The position numbers and the translations under genes were made by a program. Below are positions 52,521 to 61,696 of a DNA stretch of 64,000 nucleotides, piece by piece. Origin of the DNA: JADHLJ01 sp038118725 (GTDB lineage Bacteria; Pseudomonadota; Alphaproteobacteria; Thalassobaculales; Thalassobaculaceae); NCBI GenBank assembly GCA_038118725.1, contig JAYOIK010000016.1:9448-73447 (forward strand), written 5' to 3'. The notes under the pieces are model-generated. The model did no database searches, was not told where the DNA came from, and saw nothing but the letters and a program-made list of their open reading frames with translations. Numbering within the stretch: position 1 is the stretch's first letter; every line of letters begins with the position of its first letter.

Positions 52521-53626
52521 TTCGACTCTCCCGGATCACCGACATGGTCGCGATACCAGTCCTTGAAGGACGGGTTGGGAGCAACCTGGAAGGGGTTGGC
52601 GAAAGTCGCCTCGACATCCGGATGATGCCGGAAGAACCGACGTTCCTCCATGGTGACCGGCGTTCCGTCCTGGTAGCGTGAATAGGCCCAGTCGCGGTTG
52701 CCATCGACATCCTGGCCCTCGTCCCGGCACGCCGCGCGGTACCATTCCAACAGCGGCGCGACAGCGGATTGGCGACTCCCGTAGATTTCGTTCACCGTGG
52801 CGTGCGCGCCCGAATCAAAGCCCGTGAAGTGATAGAAGCGCAAGGGCTCCCCGTCGACGCGAAGTCCTTCGGCGACGGAACCGGACAAGGATCGGTGCAA
52901 GAGATTCCAAGCCGCGACATTGTATCCGGGGTCGGTCAAAATCCCGGTGCCTGGAAAGAAAACCGGAATCAGGTCCCCCCAGCGCTGATCGGTGAACAGC
53001 CCCTCGGACACGTCGTCGATGCAGAAATGAGCAAGCCGGTCGGCCCACCAGGCCGCGAGACGCCTGCCCTCGGGACGATCGGCGACGGCCAGAAAACCGA
53101 GATTGTACACGCCATGGCGGAGCAGAATGATCTCATGATCACGGACGGCCTGCAGATAGTCGTCGCCCACGTCATCGACGCTGATCGGGGCGAGATCATG
53201 AGGCGTAAGTAGCGCCGGGCTTTCCTCGAGCCGTTCCGCGATCGGCGAGAGATCACCAAACACCGCGACATCCGGGTCCAGGAAAATCACCTTATCGTGA
53301 CGCGGATCCGCGAGCAGCCGCTTCAACGCCGTTCCCTTTACCGCCGTCGAAGCCTCGACGATGGAATGCGAGAATACCCAGGCCTCGAACCGCCCCTCGG
53401 CCAATCCGGTGTCCATAAGCTCCGCCGGGCCGATGATCTCATCGAAGGGCTCAAGCGCCGGATCGAGATCCTCGGGCCACGGCTCCACCACCACGGCGAC
53501 AAATCGACATTCCGGATGTTGGCGTTTCACGGATTTGGCCAGCACCCGGGCCTTGGGCAGGTAATTCGAGACGATACTGGTGAAAACCGCGGTGCGTTCC
53601 AGTCCGCCCCTCATGCTATTCACCAT
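52517..53626 (-). CDS. Glycosyltransferase, GT-A fold (GT8-like)
   Basis: 369 aa from the ATG at 53626, which overlaps the upstream gene by 11 bp; an ATG at 53614 is the alternative. It begins FTSIVSNYLPKARVLAKSVK and has KGTALKRLLADPRHDKVIFLDPDVAVFGDL, in which DPD is the metal-binding DxD motif. GVYNLGFLAV, DQRWGDLIPVFFPG and FYHFTGFDSG follow the pattern of GT8-like nucleotide-sugar transferases seen in polysaccharide clusters. Donor and linkage are unknown. It is cytosolic and overlaps the next gene by 4 bp. Confidence 0.8.
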   Translation of the reverse strand: MVNSMRGGLERTAVFTSIVSNYLPKARVLAKSVKRQHPECRFVAVVVEPWPEDLDPALEPFDEIIGPAELMDTGLAEGRFEAWVFSHSIVEASTAVKGTALKRLLADPRHDKVIFLDPDVAVFGDLSPIAERLEESPALLTPHDLAPISVDDVGDDYLQAVRDHEIILLRHGVYNLGFLAVADRPEGRRLAAWWADRLAHFCIDDVSEGLFTDQRWGDLIPVFFPGTGILTDPGYNVAAWNLLHRSLSGSVAEGLRVDGEPLRFYHFTGFDSGAHATVNEIYGSRQSAVAPLLEWYRAACRDEGQDVDGNRDWAYSRYQDGTPVTMEERRFFRHHPDVEATFANPFQVAPNPSFKDWYRDHVGDPGESK

Positions 53627-55193
53627 GACCGTCACCACCGCGTCCCGGTTTGAACATGCCCGTCACCGCGCGAAGTGGCGCCGTCACGCGCCAAGAGGTC
53701 GATGCCTGAACGCTCCGCAATCGATGCTCCAAGTCCGCCTGTTTTTGATGCGCGAGGGAAAGTTCCGCTTGGATGCGTTCGGCGTTCGCGCGTTCACGCG
53801 ACAGGGCGCCACTCAAGGACGCGATCGCGCGCGCGGTCCATTGCGTGATTTCCCTTTGTCTCGGAGCGCGACAATCGAACACGATGCTTACCTGAGTCTC
53901 CCGGAAGCGAGCCAAGATCTCGTCCGGAACCTTTAGATTGACGCGGTCCGCTCCATTCTCGGCCATAAGCCAACGCAATACTCCCGGAGGCGACGAGAGC
54001 ACGGCCTCGTTGCTTACGGACAAGTCCTCCGGTTGCCGGGCGGTCCAAATCGTCGTCGCCCCCTCGACACATCTTAGGTTGGATACTTCCAACGCACCGA
54101 CGCGAGCGTCGACGGTCAAGGCGAAACCAGCGGGTCTATCCACCGTGCGTGGCACGTCCACGCGAACCCGCGCCGGCGCGCGGCCCAGCACCGCCTCGGC
54201 GCTCGCCCGATGGGTCCCGATCAGCTCTCCCTCCGCCTGCCGCCATTCAAGGGTGAACCGGCGACTGGAGGCAACGGTCGGCGTCGCGGATTTCACAAAA
54301 GGCTTCACGCGGCCGGCGGCTGAACGGTCACCCCGCGCCATGCCATCCAGCAGATGACGCGCGTCCTGGCTCGACTCGGGCATCGCCCAGCCATTCGGGC
54401 CAACGGGGAACGCATTGATCAAACCATCGGCGAGATCAATCAGACGCGGGATCTTCATTGCCTCGGCAATCGCGCAAGGAAACGACGCCGCGCCGACGAA
54501 AACCGAGCATTCCGCGAGAAATCCAACCAATTCCTTGGCATCCGTGAATTCGCGCAACTCTCCTTCGATACCAAAATAGTTCGGCAGTTCACTGCGAAAC
54601 CCGATCAGGGTCACGGGTCCAAAACCTTCCAGGATCTCAGCCAACCTTTCGTTCGGGCGGTTCCGATAACGCGGCGTGACTGAAACGGCGATTCGTTTCT
54701 CCCGTGTCGTCACCTTCGGACACTCGATCCAAGCGCGCGCCGAGTCGACACGGCATCCGAAGGCCATGGCATGGGCCTCCACGAGGTGCCTTCTTTCAAG
54801 GGGCTCCAGGCGGAACCGGTCAAGGACATAATCCACGCCCAAGAAGGACGCGGAAATGTGTTCCAAGGGCAAACCCGAAACCAGGTTGGAAACCCTGGCC
54901 TGATAACCGAAGCCACCACCGACCCGGATCGGCGCGGCGACGATATCGACCGTGTTTATGGTCGGCTGGTCCAGCAAAAGCGAGACCAGTGATTGCGCCA
55001 TCGCCTCGGTCAGGACCCGTCCGCCAGCCCCGGGGTCCTCGCAAACATTCAACAACAGGTGGCTAACGCCGAGGGCGCGAACCGTCGGCAGCGCATAGAC
55101 GACATCGCCGATGTTTCCGCTATGAACCGCCGAAATCGCGCCCGGCGCGGGATCCTCGCCGTGCCGGGAAAGCCGGTCGAGTATCGACGTCAT
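53616..55193 (-). CDS. GT9-like (heptosyltransferase-type) protein with C-terminal coiled coil
   Basis: 525 aa. The first about 300 residues look like a GT-B heptosyltransferase-type fold: AVHSGNIGDVVYALPTVRALG at the N-terminus, then strands such as AVSVTPRYRNRPNERLAEIL, GFGPVTLIGF and CSVFVGAASFPCAIAEAMKIPRLI. A beta-rich middle segment (about 310-430) follows. The last 90 residues form a coiled coil (LSRERANAERIQAELSLAH...) ending in STSWRVTAPLRAV, a motif common at the ends of glycosyltransferases in capsule and O-antigen clusters. Exact activity is unknown. The start overlaps the previous gene by 4 bp. Confidence 0.72.
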   Translation of the reverse strand: MTSILDRLSRHGEDPAPGAISAVHSGNIGDVVYALPTVRALGVSHLLLNVCEDPGAGGRVLTEAMAQSLVSLLLDQPTINTVDIVAAPIRVGGGFGYQARVSNLVSGLPLEHISASFLGVDYVLDRFRLEPLERRHLVEAHAMAFGCRVDSARAWIECPKVTTREKRIAVSVTPRYRNRPNERLAEILEGFGPVTLIGFRSELPNYFGIEGELREFTDAKELVGFLAECSVFVGAASFPCAIAEAMKIPRLIDLADGLINAFPVGPNGWAMPESSQDARHLLDGMARGDRSAAGRVKPFVKSATPTVASSRRFTLEWRQAEGELIGTHRASAEAVLGRAPARVRVDVPRTVDRPAGFALTVDARVGALEVSNLRCVEGATTIWTARQPEDLSVSNEAVLSSPPGVLRWLMAENGADRVNLKVPDEILARFRETQVSIVFDCRAPRQREITQWTARAIASLSGALSRERANAERIQAELSLAHQKQADLEHRLRSVQASTSWRVTAPLRAVTGMFKPGRGGDGHGE

Positions 55194-55924
55194 GAATTGG
55201 TCCCGCCCAACACGTCTCGAACCAGATCCACCGCGTGCCGATGGGCGCGGCGCTTCGCGTTCAGCAGATCCGCTCCCAACGCCACCATATCCAATCCGGC
55301 GAGTTGCCCTTCCACGCCATCCAATTCGGCGGTCAGGCAGGCCGGCAGGCCGGCCACCGCCTCGTCGCCCACCAATAGGACCGGCTTGAGGACACCATTC
55401 GCCAACGCCGCCGTGAACGGATCGCTGGTAACCACAAGATCATGTCGGCTGATCAGATCAATCCAGTCCGATCGTCTCGACGCGACCAATGACCACACGC
55501 CTTCGGCGCGAAACAGTTCCGCGAGTTCCTCCTGCCTCCGGGACGCGGCGGTCAAGGTATATTTGCCGAGCAGGCTCTCGACTAGGCGACGTATCCAGGG
55601 CCCGTCACCCGTCGCGTCGATCAGTATCCTGGACAGCCCCCTGGTCGGCGCCTCCGGCAAAGGTTCGAACAATGCCAGTCCCGGACCGTCCAAGGGCGCA
55701 AAAACGGTCTTGTCGACATCGATACCAGCCAAGTTCGATGGCGCGACCGAAATGATCCTGTCCAAATGAGCCGCGAGCGAATCGTCGATGACGTCGGTGA
55801 ATATCAACCAGGACCGGCGTTCCGCCGGCATCGCTTCATCGCAAAGCGCGATGAGCGCGTCGGCCATCGCCGTTCCCGATTCAGATGCCGCCACCCCATG
55901 TACCGCGAAGACCTCAGCCGACAT
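55190..55924 (-). CDS. Hypothetical protein of the polysaccharide cluster
   Basis: 244 aa, not recognised. Alpha/beta composition with alternating short strands and helices; one segment (SRHDLVVTSDPFTAALANGVLKPVLLVGDEAV) resembles the glycan-binding loop of GT-B or polysaccharide pyruvyltransferase folds, but a full domain is not evident. No signal peptide or membrane helix. It is the start of the tightly overlapping block 55924-50772 and follows a 105-bp space after the epimerase gene. The position suggests a role in glycan synthesis or modification. Confidence 0.65.
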   Translation of the reverse strand: MSAEVFAVHGVAASESGTAMADALIALCDEAMPAERRSWLIFTDVIDDSLAAHLDRIISVAPSNLAGIDVDKTVFAPLDGPGLALFEPLPEAPTRGLSRILIDATGDGPWIRRLVESLLGKYTLTAASRRQEELAELFRAEGVWSLVASRRSDWIDLISRHDLVVTSDPFTAALANGVLKPVLLVGDEAVAGLPACLTAELDGVEGQLAGLDMVALGADLLNAKRRAHRHAVDLVRDVLGGTNS

Positions 55925-56029
55925 GATCTTGTTCCCGCCAGTTCAGTGGATCGTTATATCAAACCCCGGCCTTCCCTGAAATCAACCGGGCGCCGCCAAT
56001 GTCGCGCGGCACCGTGAAACAATGGTCAC

Positions 56030-57010
56030 CTACCGTTCTGATTCGGGTCCAAACCGCGCGCGCAACCAGTCCAAGGTCAACCCGAGCCCGGTATCGATAT
56101 CGACCCGCGGGCTCCAGCCAAGATGTTCCTCGGCCAGGGAGATATCGAGGATACTGGCTGGGACATCGAGCGCCCGACCGGGTTTCCGCTCAATCCGAAG
56201 AGGTTCGGCGAAGAGCGGTCCTATCCTGGCGATTATGTCGTTCAAGCTCAATCCGCCGCCGCCGCCGATATTGAACAAGGCGAGCGGGCCATCATAGCGG
56301 GCGGCGGCGGACAAGGCGGCGGCGACGTCGCCGATATAGATGTAATCGCGAATCACCTCGCCGGTTCCCCAGATCTCTATCGCCTCCCGGTTGAGAGCCC
56401 GATAAAGAAACGCGGCGATCGCGCCCTGACCCCGCAGCGGATTCTGATGCGGGCCATAGGGATTGGCGACCCGAAGCACGATGGCGTCCAAACCACGCTG
56501 ACGTCTGTTGATGGCGATATATTTCTCAATCGCCAGTTTACCGACGCCATAGGCATTGATCGGGTCGGTACCCGCTGACTCGGGCGTCGGGACCGCCACC
56601 TCGGGTCCGTAAACAGTCCCGCCGGAGGATACGAAAACAAGACGCGCCGACGACTCCGTCAGCAGATCCAGCAGACCGAGCGCCGGCAAGATGGAGTTCT
56701 CGACATCCCCCGCCGGGTCGGCGTTCGCCGAAGCCGGCGTCGAGGAAGCCGCGAGGTGATAGACGGTGTCCGCGCGGCGGACCAGATCCGCCAATGTTTC
56801 GCGGTCATCGAGACCCGCCTCGACCCATTCCACGTCATCCGGACAGTCGTCCGGCGCTGGTCGGATATCCAGTGCGATAATCGTCGCGCCGTCATCGCGA
56901 AGCCTCTCGATGAGGTTCCAGCCGATAAAACCGCCCGCGCCCAAAACCAGACAGGTCTTGCCATCAAGAGAGCGCGTGGTCGCTTGGGTCCCCGTGGTCG
57001 TTTGGCTCAT
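56030..57010 (-). CDS. NAD-dependent epimerase/dehydratase (UDP-sugar epimerase-like)
   Basis: 326 aa from the ATG at 57010, two bases after the stop of the GT2 gene. Extended SDR: LVLGAGGFIGWNLIERL, AARRAD-type helix, VYHLAASSTPASA, FVSSGGTVYG, and YGVGKLAIEKYI with the Tyr/Lys catalytic pair. IYIGDVAAAL and a C-terminal GWSPRVDIDTGLGLTLDWL complete the GalE/RmlB-like pattern. It should make or epimerise a nucleotide sugar (UDP-glucose 4-epimerase is the closest functional class) for the surrounding glycosyltransferases. Confidence 0.83.
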   Translation of the reverse strand: MSQTTTGTQATTRSLDGKTCLVLGAGGFIGWNLIERLRDDGATIIALDIRPAPDDCPDDVEWVEAGLDDRETLADLVRRADTVYHLAASSTPASANADPAGDVENSILPALGLLDLLTESSARLVFVSSGGTVYGPEVAVPTPESAGTDPINAYGVGKLAIEKYIAINRRQRGLDAIVLRVANPYGPHQNPLRGQGAIAAFLYRALNREAIEIWGTGEVIRDYIYIGDVAAALSAAARYDGPLALFNIGGGGGLSLNDIIARIGPLFAEPLRIERKPGRALDVPASILDISLAEEHLGWSPRVDIDTGLGLTLDWLRARFGPESER

Positions 57011-57012
57011 GG

Positions 57013-57828
57013 TCACGCGGCCCGGTCCTCTAGATAGCGATTACCCGATAAACCGGCTTGTATCTCCGACGGCGTGAAAACCTCCACGTACTCCGCTGTT
57101 ATCTTCTTGAAAAGTCGGCGAACCTCGGTCGTCACGGCATCACCGTCTTCCTTAATGGTATTGCTCTCGTGGGTTCGATAGCGAACCAGAATCTGCGGCA
57201 GGAACCGCGCGTTACCAAGCAATGCCGCCCGTAACGCGAAATCCCAGTCGTGGACGTAGCGATAATCTCGAAACCCACCGATCTTTGCGTACAATTGCTT
57301 GGTGAACAGCATATTGCTTGTCGTCGCGATGAAATTCTGACTGGCCAACATCGGCAGAAGGTCGTTCCGCGCGAGAAGGTCGCGCGCGTCGAAGCCGCGT
57401 GGGAACGGAAACTCCGGAGATAGGGGGCCACGTTTAATCCCGAGAGCGCCGCCGTCGGCATCCATCAACGCGACATAGCCGGTGACAAAATCATACTTGG
57501 TCCGGTTGACCGCCATCTGAACCGCCTCGAAACGGGCGGGCGCGAAGATATCGTCGGAATTGAGGACCGCCAACCAGGGCTGGCTCGCCGCCTCGGCCAG
57601 CTGGTTCAGACGGGCATGCGCGCCGATATTGCCACCTTCCACCGGTGTCAGGTCGCGCACCCGCCCCGACCGATCCCGAGCCAGCCGCTGGATCACCTCT
57701 CGGCTGTCGTCGCTCGAGCCGTCATCGGCCAGCAACACCTCGCGGACCAGCGGGCTCGCCAGCGCCGATTGGACCGCATCGCCGACATAGGCGCCATGGT
57801 TATAGACGGGAATCAGAACGCTAAACAT
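57013..57828 (-). CDS. GT2 family glycosyltransferase
   Basis: 271 aa single-domain GT-A transferase: FSVLIPVYNHGAYVGDAVQSAL, EVLLADDGSSDDSREVI (nucleotide contacts), WLAVLNSDDIF with the DxD-type NSDD motif, NMLFTKQLYAKIGGFRDYRYVHDWDFALRA acceptor-side region. It is cytosolic and inverting by family. The sugar donor cannot be read from sequence. The start has ccaggaa upstream. It lies 15 bp after the upstream GT2 gene and ends 2 bp before the epimerase start. Confidence 0.85.
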   Translation of the reverse strand: MFSVLIPVYNHGAYVGDAVQSALASPLVREVLLADDGSSDDSREVIQRLARDRSGRVRDLTPVEGGNIGAHARLNQLAEAASQPWLAVLNSDDIFAPARFEAVQMAVNRTKYDFVTGYVALMDADGGALGIKRGPLSPEFPFPRGFDARDLLARNDLLPMLASQNFIATTSNMLFTKQLYAKIGGFRDYRYVHDWDFALRAALLGNARFLPQILVRYRTHESNTIKEDGDAVTTEVRRLFKKITAEYVEVFTPSEIQAGLSGNRYLEDRAA

Positions 57829-57843
57829 TTCCTGGCCGGCCCA

Positions 57844-59073
57844 CTAGTCGCGCGCCCCGCGACGAAACATCCGATAGAGCGAGACAATCCAGGGACGCCG
57901 GATCGCCCAAAGCCTCAAAGCGGACATGAAACGGCCACGTGGGCGCGAGAACCCCGCCGCGCCTGGAGCACCGCCCGGGTAGAGCTGGTCACTTGAGATA
58001 AGCGAGCCGGAGAATTCAATAAAGGCGGTTCGGTTCATATCGTCGCGAAAGCGCGCCAAGGCCACGTCGTAGGCGGCCCCGAGATTCGCCTCAGGATCGG
58101 TCTCCGCCAGAATATATCCCTGGGCGTAGGCAAGCCGGAATACCGCGGACAGCGCCGCCGCGTGCCAATGATCGCTTCCCATCCGCCCGCCGGTTTCAAG
58201 CAGGCGAAGCCAGGCCTTTATTCCCTCGATCAGAAGAAGTTGGTCGGGGATACGGCGGTCCTCTTCAGGCAGGATGGTCCGTCGAAGCGCGCGCGGCACC
58301 CGTTCGGGGGCCACCATCGTGGCGACATCCGGGTGAATTCGGACAAACTCCCGCGCCGCGTTACCGGCATTGACCTGGCGGCGCAAGAAACCGGCGACGT
58401 CGTAGTGATGACTGTGCGTGCCAATCGACAACGGCGCGTATACGATCTTCAATCCTTGGCGGCGATTGAACAGCCGATAGGCGAACTCGATATCCTCGTA
58501 ACCATAGGTCTGGAAGGAATCGCTGAACCCGTCCTCGGCCCAGTTTCGCGCCACTGATTTTTTCACCGAAATGTTGGCGGTATAGAAAAACCGCCAGTCA
58601 AGCTCGGCATAGGGGGGGATATGCGCGTACCCGAACTGCTCCCCACCACCGCCCTGGATATGGCTCATGACGTAGGAGACGTCGAAATCCCTCGCCCAAG
58701 GCCAGATCACCTTACCGAGGACGGCGACCTCGTCGCCGGGCATCTTTTCATGCAATTCGGCGTGCGCGCGGAAAAAATCGTCGTTGATCGGTGTGATATC
58801 GTCACCGAGAAACAAAAGGACGTCGTGGCTCGCCATATCCGCGCCGACGTTTCTCGCTCCCCCGGCGCCGCGGTTTTCGATCGATGTCCAAATGAGATTG
58901 TCAAACCGCTCGGCGCATTTCTCGAGCTGCTCGGCGGCGTCGTTCGTCGAGCCGTCATTGACGACCACGAATTCCAATTCGACGCCGCCCGCGTTCTCCA
59001 TGCACTTTTCAAGCAGGTCGGCCAGCGGCCCGCGCGGGTTGTAGGTTGGGATCACGACGGAAATGGCGACCAT
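57844..59073 (-). CDS. GT2 family glycosyltransferase
   Basis: 409 aa from the ATG at 59073 (MVAISVVIPTYNPRG). GT-A domain with FVVVNDGSTNDAAEQL, RNVGADMASHDVLLFLGDDITP (the acidic DD motif) and YGYEDIEFAYRLFNRRQG, in which ED is the likely catalytic base region. The C-terminal 130 residues are extra and helical. It is separated from the methyltransferase gene upstream by a 99-bp space, the longest in the exporter half of the train, which could hold an internal promoter, although I see none. Sugar specificity unknown. Confidence 0.84.
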   Translation of the reverse strand: MVAISVVIPTYNPRGPLADLLEKCMENAGGVELEFVVVNDGSTNDAAEQLEKCAERFDNLIWTSIENRGAGGARNVGADMASHDVLLFLGDDITPINDDFFRAHAELHEKMPGDEVAVLGKVIWPWARDFDVSYVMSHIQGGGGEQFGYAHIPPYAELDWRFFYTANISVKKSVARNWAEDGFSDSFQTYGYEDIEFAYRLFNRRQGLKIVYAPLSIGTHSHHYDVAGFLRRQVNAGNAAREFVRIHPDVATMVAPERVPRALRRTILPEEDRRIPDQLLLIEGIKAWLRLLETGGRMGSDHWHAAALSAVFRLAYAQGYILAETDPEANLGAAYDVALARFRDDMNRTAFIEFSGSLISSDQLYPGGAPGAAGFSRPRGRFMSALRLWAIRRPWIVSLYRMFRRGARD

Positions 59074-59172
59074 GGAACCCGCGTAAGAAATGTGAAACGG
59101 CTGCCGCAAAGGTAGTGACGGAACGCAAAATAAAAGTCAACCAAACCGCCCCGTCATGGGCCGGTTACTCTT

Positions 59173-59955
59173 CTAGCCGCGTCCCTTGCGCACAATAGCC
59201 GAGCCGGAGAAATCGGGCATCGGGACAGGACTCCAAGGCGTATCCGCGAAAAACGAGTCCATGGCTCGCGCGATCCCCGGCCAATGCCCACTTCCATGGT
59301 CATGGAATATCATCGCTCCGCCCGGGGACAATCGAGGCCAGAACCATTCCAACGCCGCCCGCGCTGGTTGCTCCAGATCGCAATCCACATGGACCAGGGC
59401 GAAGCGTGTGTCCCGCGGCAGATCACCGGCGCTGTCCGGAAACCATCCGGGCATGTAGTGCGTTGAAGCACACTCACCGACGAAAGCGCGAACCGCCGCC
59501 TCGCTGGTGTCCTTGAAGGCCCCGTCCAAGGCGCGCCTACCGGAGGCGTCCACCCCGTCATCCCCAAGGTCCCGATCATCAAACCCCTCAAAGGTATCGA
59601 ACAGATATAGATCCCTTTCGGGGCAAAGCAGCCTGAGCAGCTTCGCGGTCTTGCCCTTGTAGACCCCGAACTCGGCGACAGCTCCATCAATCTCGTCCCG
59701 AGCGATCATCGCCGCGAGTTGACCGAACATCCAGATCCGATTGACATCCGCCAACGCCATCGCTCCGGACTGCTCACGCATGGCGTCCAATAGAGACGTC
59801 AGTGTCTGGCCCGATCCTTCGAAAGGGTCGTGCTCCGGACGCAGGACCGCCGCCACCGGGCCGAGCCGGGCGTTGACCAGCCCCGGGACCGCCGGCCGGC
59901 GCAAGGCCCAGGTGGCCAGGGCCGCGCAAAACCGATCGAATGGCGCTTGGCCCAT
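59173..59955 (-). CDS. TylF/MycF-like SAM-dependent O-methyltransferase
   Basis: 260 aa from the ATG at 59955, which forms TGATG with the preceding stop; a GTG at 59958 is the other option. Macrocin O-methyltransferase family: VNRIWMFGQLAAMIARDEIDGAVAEFGVYKGKTAKLL (SAM loop), LFDTFEGFDDRDL, FALVHVDCDLEQPARAALEWFWPRLSPGGAMIFHDHG with the metal-binding Asp residues typical of this class. Such enzymes methylate sugar hydroxyls, in antibiotics and in surface glycans. Here it would methylate a residue of the exported polysaccharide, perhaps a chain terminus. Confidence 0.83.
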   Translation of the reverse strand: MGQAPFDRFCAALATWALRRPAVPGLVNARLGPVAAVLRPEHDPFEGSGQTLTSLLDAMREQSGAMALADVNRIWMFGQLAAMIARDEIDGAVAEFGVYKGKTAKLLRLLCPERDLYLFDTFEGFDDRDLGDDGVDASGRRALDGAFKDTSEAAVRAFVGECASTHYMPGWFPDSAGDLPRDTRFALVHVDCDLEQPARAALEWFWPRLSPGGAMIFHDHGSGHWPGIARAMDSFFADTPWSPVPMPDFSGSAIVRKGRG

Positions 59956-60803
59956 CACCCGTCTCCCACGCCGTCAAGCGCCGCGAACCCGTCGTCGCTC
60001 GCACCGGGCCGAGCCTCCGTCGCCGCTCGGAACACGGCGTCAAAGGCCGCCACCGCCTCCGGCATCGAACGTCGTTCCTTTTCTCCCGCGACGCGGTGAT
60101 GACGTTCCGCGGGGTCGAGATACCGGTCGACCTCCACCGCGCCGAACCCGGATGGATCAAGCGCGACCGGCGGCAATCCCGGCACGGTGAAAGCATCGGA
60201 AACGCGGGCCATCAGTCCGCGCCAATCGCCCAGCAACTGATCGTAATCGACGAATATCCGAGGCTCGCCCCGCGTATCGCGTTCGGCTTCCGACATATAA
60301 CGCCACCAGAGCCGCAACGCGGCGTCCCACTCCATGCCGTCTCGCGCCTCCAGGGAGGCGGCGACTTCCGCCGGATCGCGTCGTACCAGGATGAAGCAAG
60401 GCCGGACAGTTTTCAGAAGCGGGCGCCATAGCCGAACGAACCTGCACAATCGGGGATCCTTCATTCCCCAATCGACCGCGCGTCCGATCGGAAAATCGTG
60501 ATCCAATACCCTGCGTATCTCCACCCGGGCCTCGACCGCGGCGGCGCTCTCGAGCCAGCCATTCGGAAACGCCTCGTGATCACTCCAGTGCGAGCCCATG
60601 GCCCGCAACAGGATCTCGTGGACCGGCACGATGCTGTTGTGTTCAAAAAAACCGAGGGAGTTCGACCCCTCTTCCGCCGGCATCAGGTTTGAGCCCAGGT
60701 CCAGACCAAGCCGCCACAGCGTCCCCGCGAGAGCCGAAGTCCCGCTACGATGCATGCCGAGCACGAAAATCGCGCGGCAGGTCGATCCCCCAGGCACCAT
60801 CAT
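59955..60803 (-). CDS. Sulfotransferase family protein
   Basis: 282 aa from the ATG at 60803, overlapping the upstream stop (ATGATG). The PAPS 5'-phosphosulfate loop is clear: FVLGMHRSGTSALAGTL (residues 13-29). The 3'-phosphate segment is represented by CFILVRRDPAEVAASLEARDG. The core between them (GWLESAAAVEARVEIRRVLDHDF, WGMKDPRLCRFVRLW) is typical of bacterial glycan sulfotransferases. It would transfer sulfate from PAPS to a hydroxyl of the surface glycan. No PAPS synthesis genes are in the window. Confidence 0.83.
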   Translation of the reverse strand: MMVPGGSTCRAIFVLGMHRSGTSALAGTLWRLGLDLGSNLMPAEEGSNSLGFFEHNSIVPVHEILLRAMGSHWSDHEAFPNGWLESAAAVEARVEIRRVLDHDFPIGRAVDWGMKDPRLCRFVRLWRPLLKTVRPCFILVRRDPAEVAASLEARDGMEWDAALRLWWRYMSEAERDTRGEPRIFVDYDQLLGDWRGLMARVSDAFTVPGLPPVALDPSGFGAVEVDRYLDPAERHHRVAGEKERRSMPEAVAAFDAVFRAATEARPGASDDGFAALDGVGDG

Positions 60804-61696
60804 GGCCCACTCGGCACCGTGGCGGGCGGGCGCTCGCTCATCCCGTCGGCGAGATAGCCAAAAGCCTCCAAGGCCCCACGGTTCTCTTCTTGCAGCACTT
60901 CCAACGCGTCCGCCGGGATTATCCGTCGCCATCGAAACAGGCTGGGCGGTTCGGCTATCTCCGCGATCGCGTGATCCAACAGTCCTTGATCAAGATCCAT
61001 GAACGCCAGGACCTCGCGGCCAATGTCACGCGGCCTTTGTACGAGATCCTCCAGCCTCACCCGCAGATATCGCCCCGGCAGCGCGCGCTCGGCCCAGCGC
61101 GCGGCGTCGAGATTCGCCTTGCTCCATAGTCGGCACGACTCGATCGGGTCGTCATCGCCGACGCGTTGTCGGTCGAGAACGGCTTCGTAATGCTTGATGA
61201 ACTGCCATTGGTTGGTCGACACCGCCATGTCTCGGCCATCGCGAACCAAGTGAATCACCCGGACCTTGGGAAAAACCGCCTGAATGACCGGAAGCACGTA
61301 CATGGCCCTCGGGTTCTTCCATCCCCAACGCGCGATCGGCCTTGGGCGTCCTTGAAGCCAAGTTCGCGCGCAGGCACGAAAGCCATCGACCGCGCGTTTT
61401 CGAAGCTCCGCCGAAAGATTCCCAAGCCGGTAGTCCAAACTCCGGGTTTCCCCCATCACCGCGTTGATGATCTCGTCGAGATAGGGTTCGAACGGCATCG
61501 CGTCGCCAACGTTATTGACGTCGTCGCCCGCCCCCATATAGACCCCGGCGCGCTCGAGAATGACGCGCATCGCCCGGGTTCCGGAGCCTCCGGTCGCGCA
61601 GATGACAACCGGTTCCGTCATAACGCCGCGCCCAAGCACGCCGGCCATCACCTGGCCGCACCCGGTCGGCAAAAGCATCGCGCTGATCCTGGTCAT
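60800..61696 (-). CDS. Sulfotransferase family protein
   Basis: 298 aa from the ATG at 61696 (ATGA overlap with the ATPase gene); an internal ATG at 61621 (MTEPVVICATGGSGTR) would shorten it by 25 residues. The P-loop-like motif is CATGGSGTRAMRVILERAG, and the 3'-phosphate region is VRVIHLVRDGRDMAVSTNQWQ. It also has WGWKNPRAMYVLPVIQAVFP, matching the same core as its neighbour, to which it is only distantly similar. Two different sulfotransferases side by side suggest two sulfated positions in the glycan. Confidence 0.82.
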   Translation of the reverse strand: MTRISAMLLPTGCGQVMAGVLGRGVMTEPVVICATGGSGTRAMRVILERAGVYMGAGDDVNNVGDAMPFEPYLDEIINAVMGETRSLDYRLGNLSAELRKRAVDGFRACARTWLQGRPRPIARWGWKNPRAMYVLPVIQAVFPKVRVIHLVRDGRDMAVSTNQWQFIKHYEAVLDRQRVGDDDPIESCRLWSKANLDAARWAERALPGRYLRVRLEDLVQRPRDIGREVLAFMDLDQGLLDHAIAEIAEPPSLFRWRRIIPADALEVLQEENRGALEAFGYLADGMSERPPATVPSGP

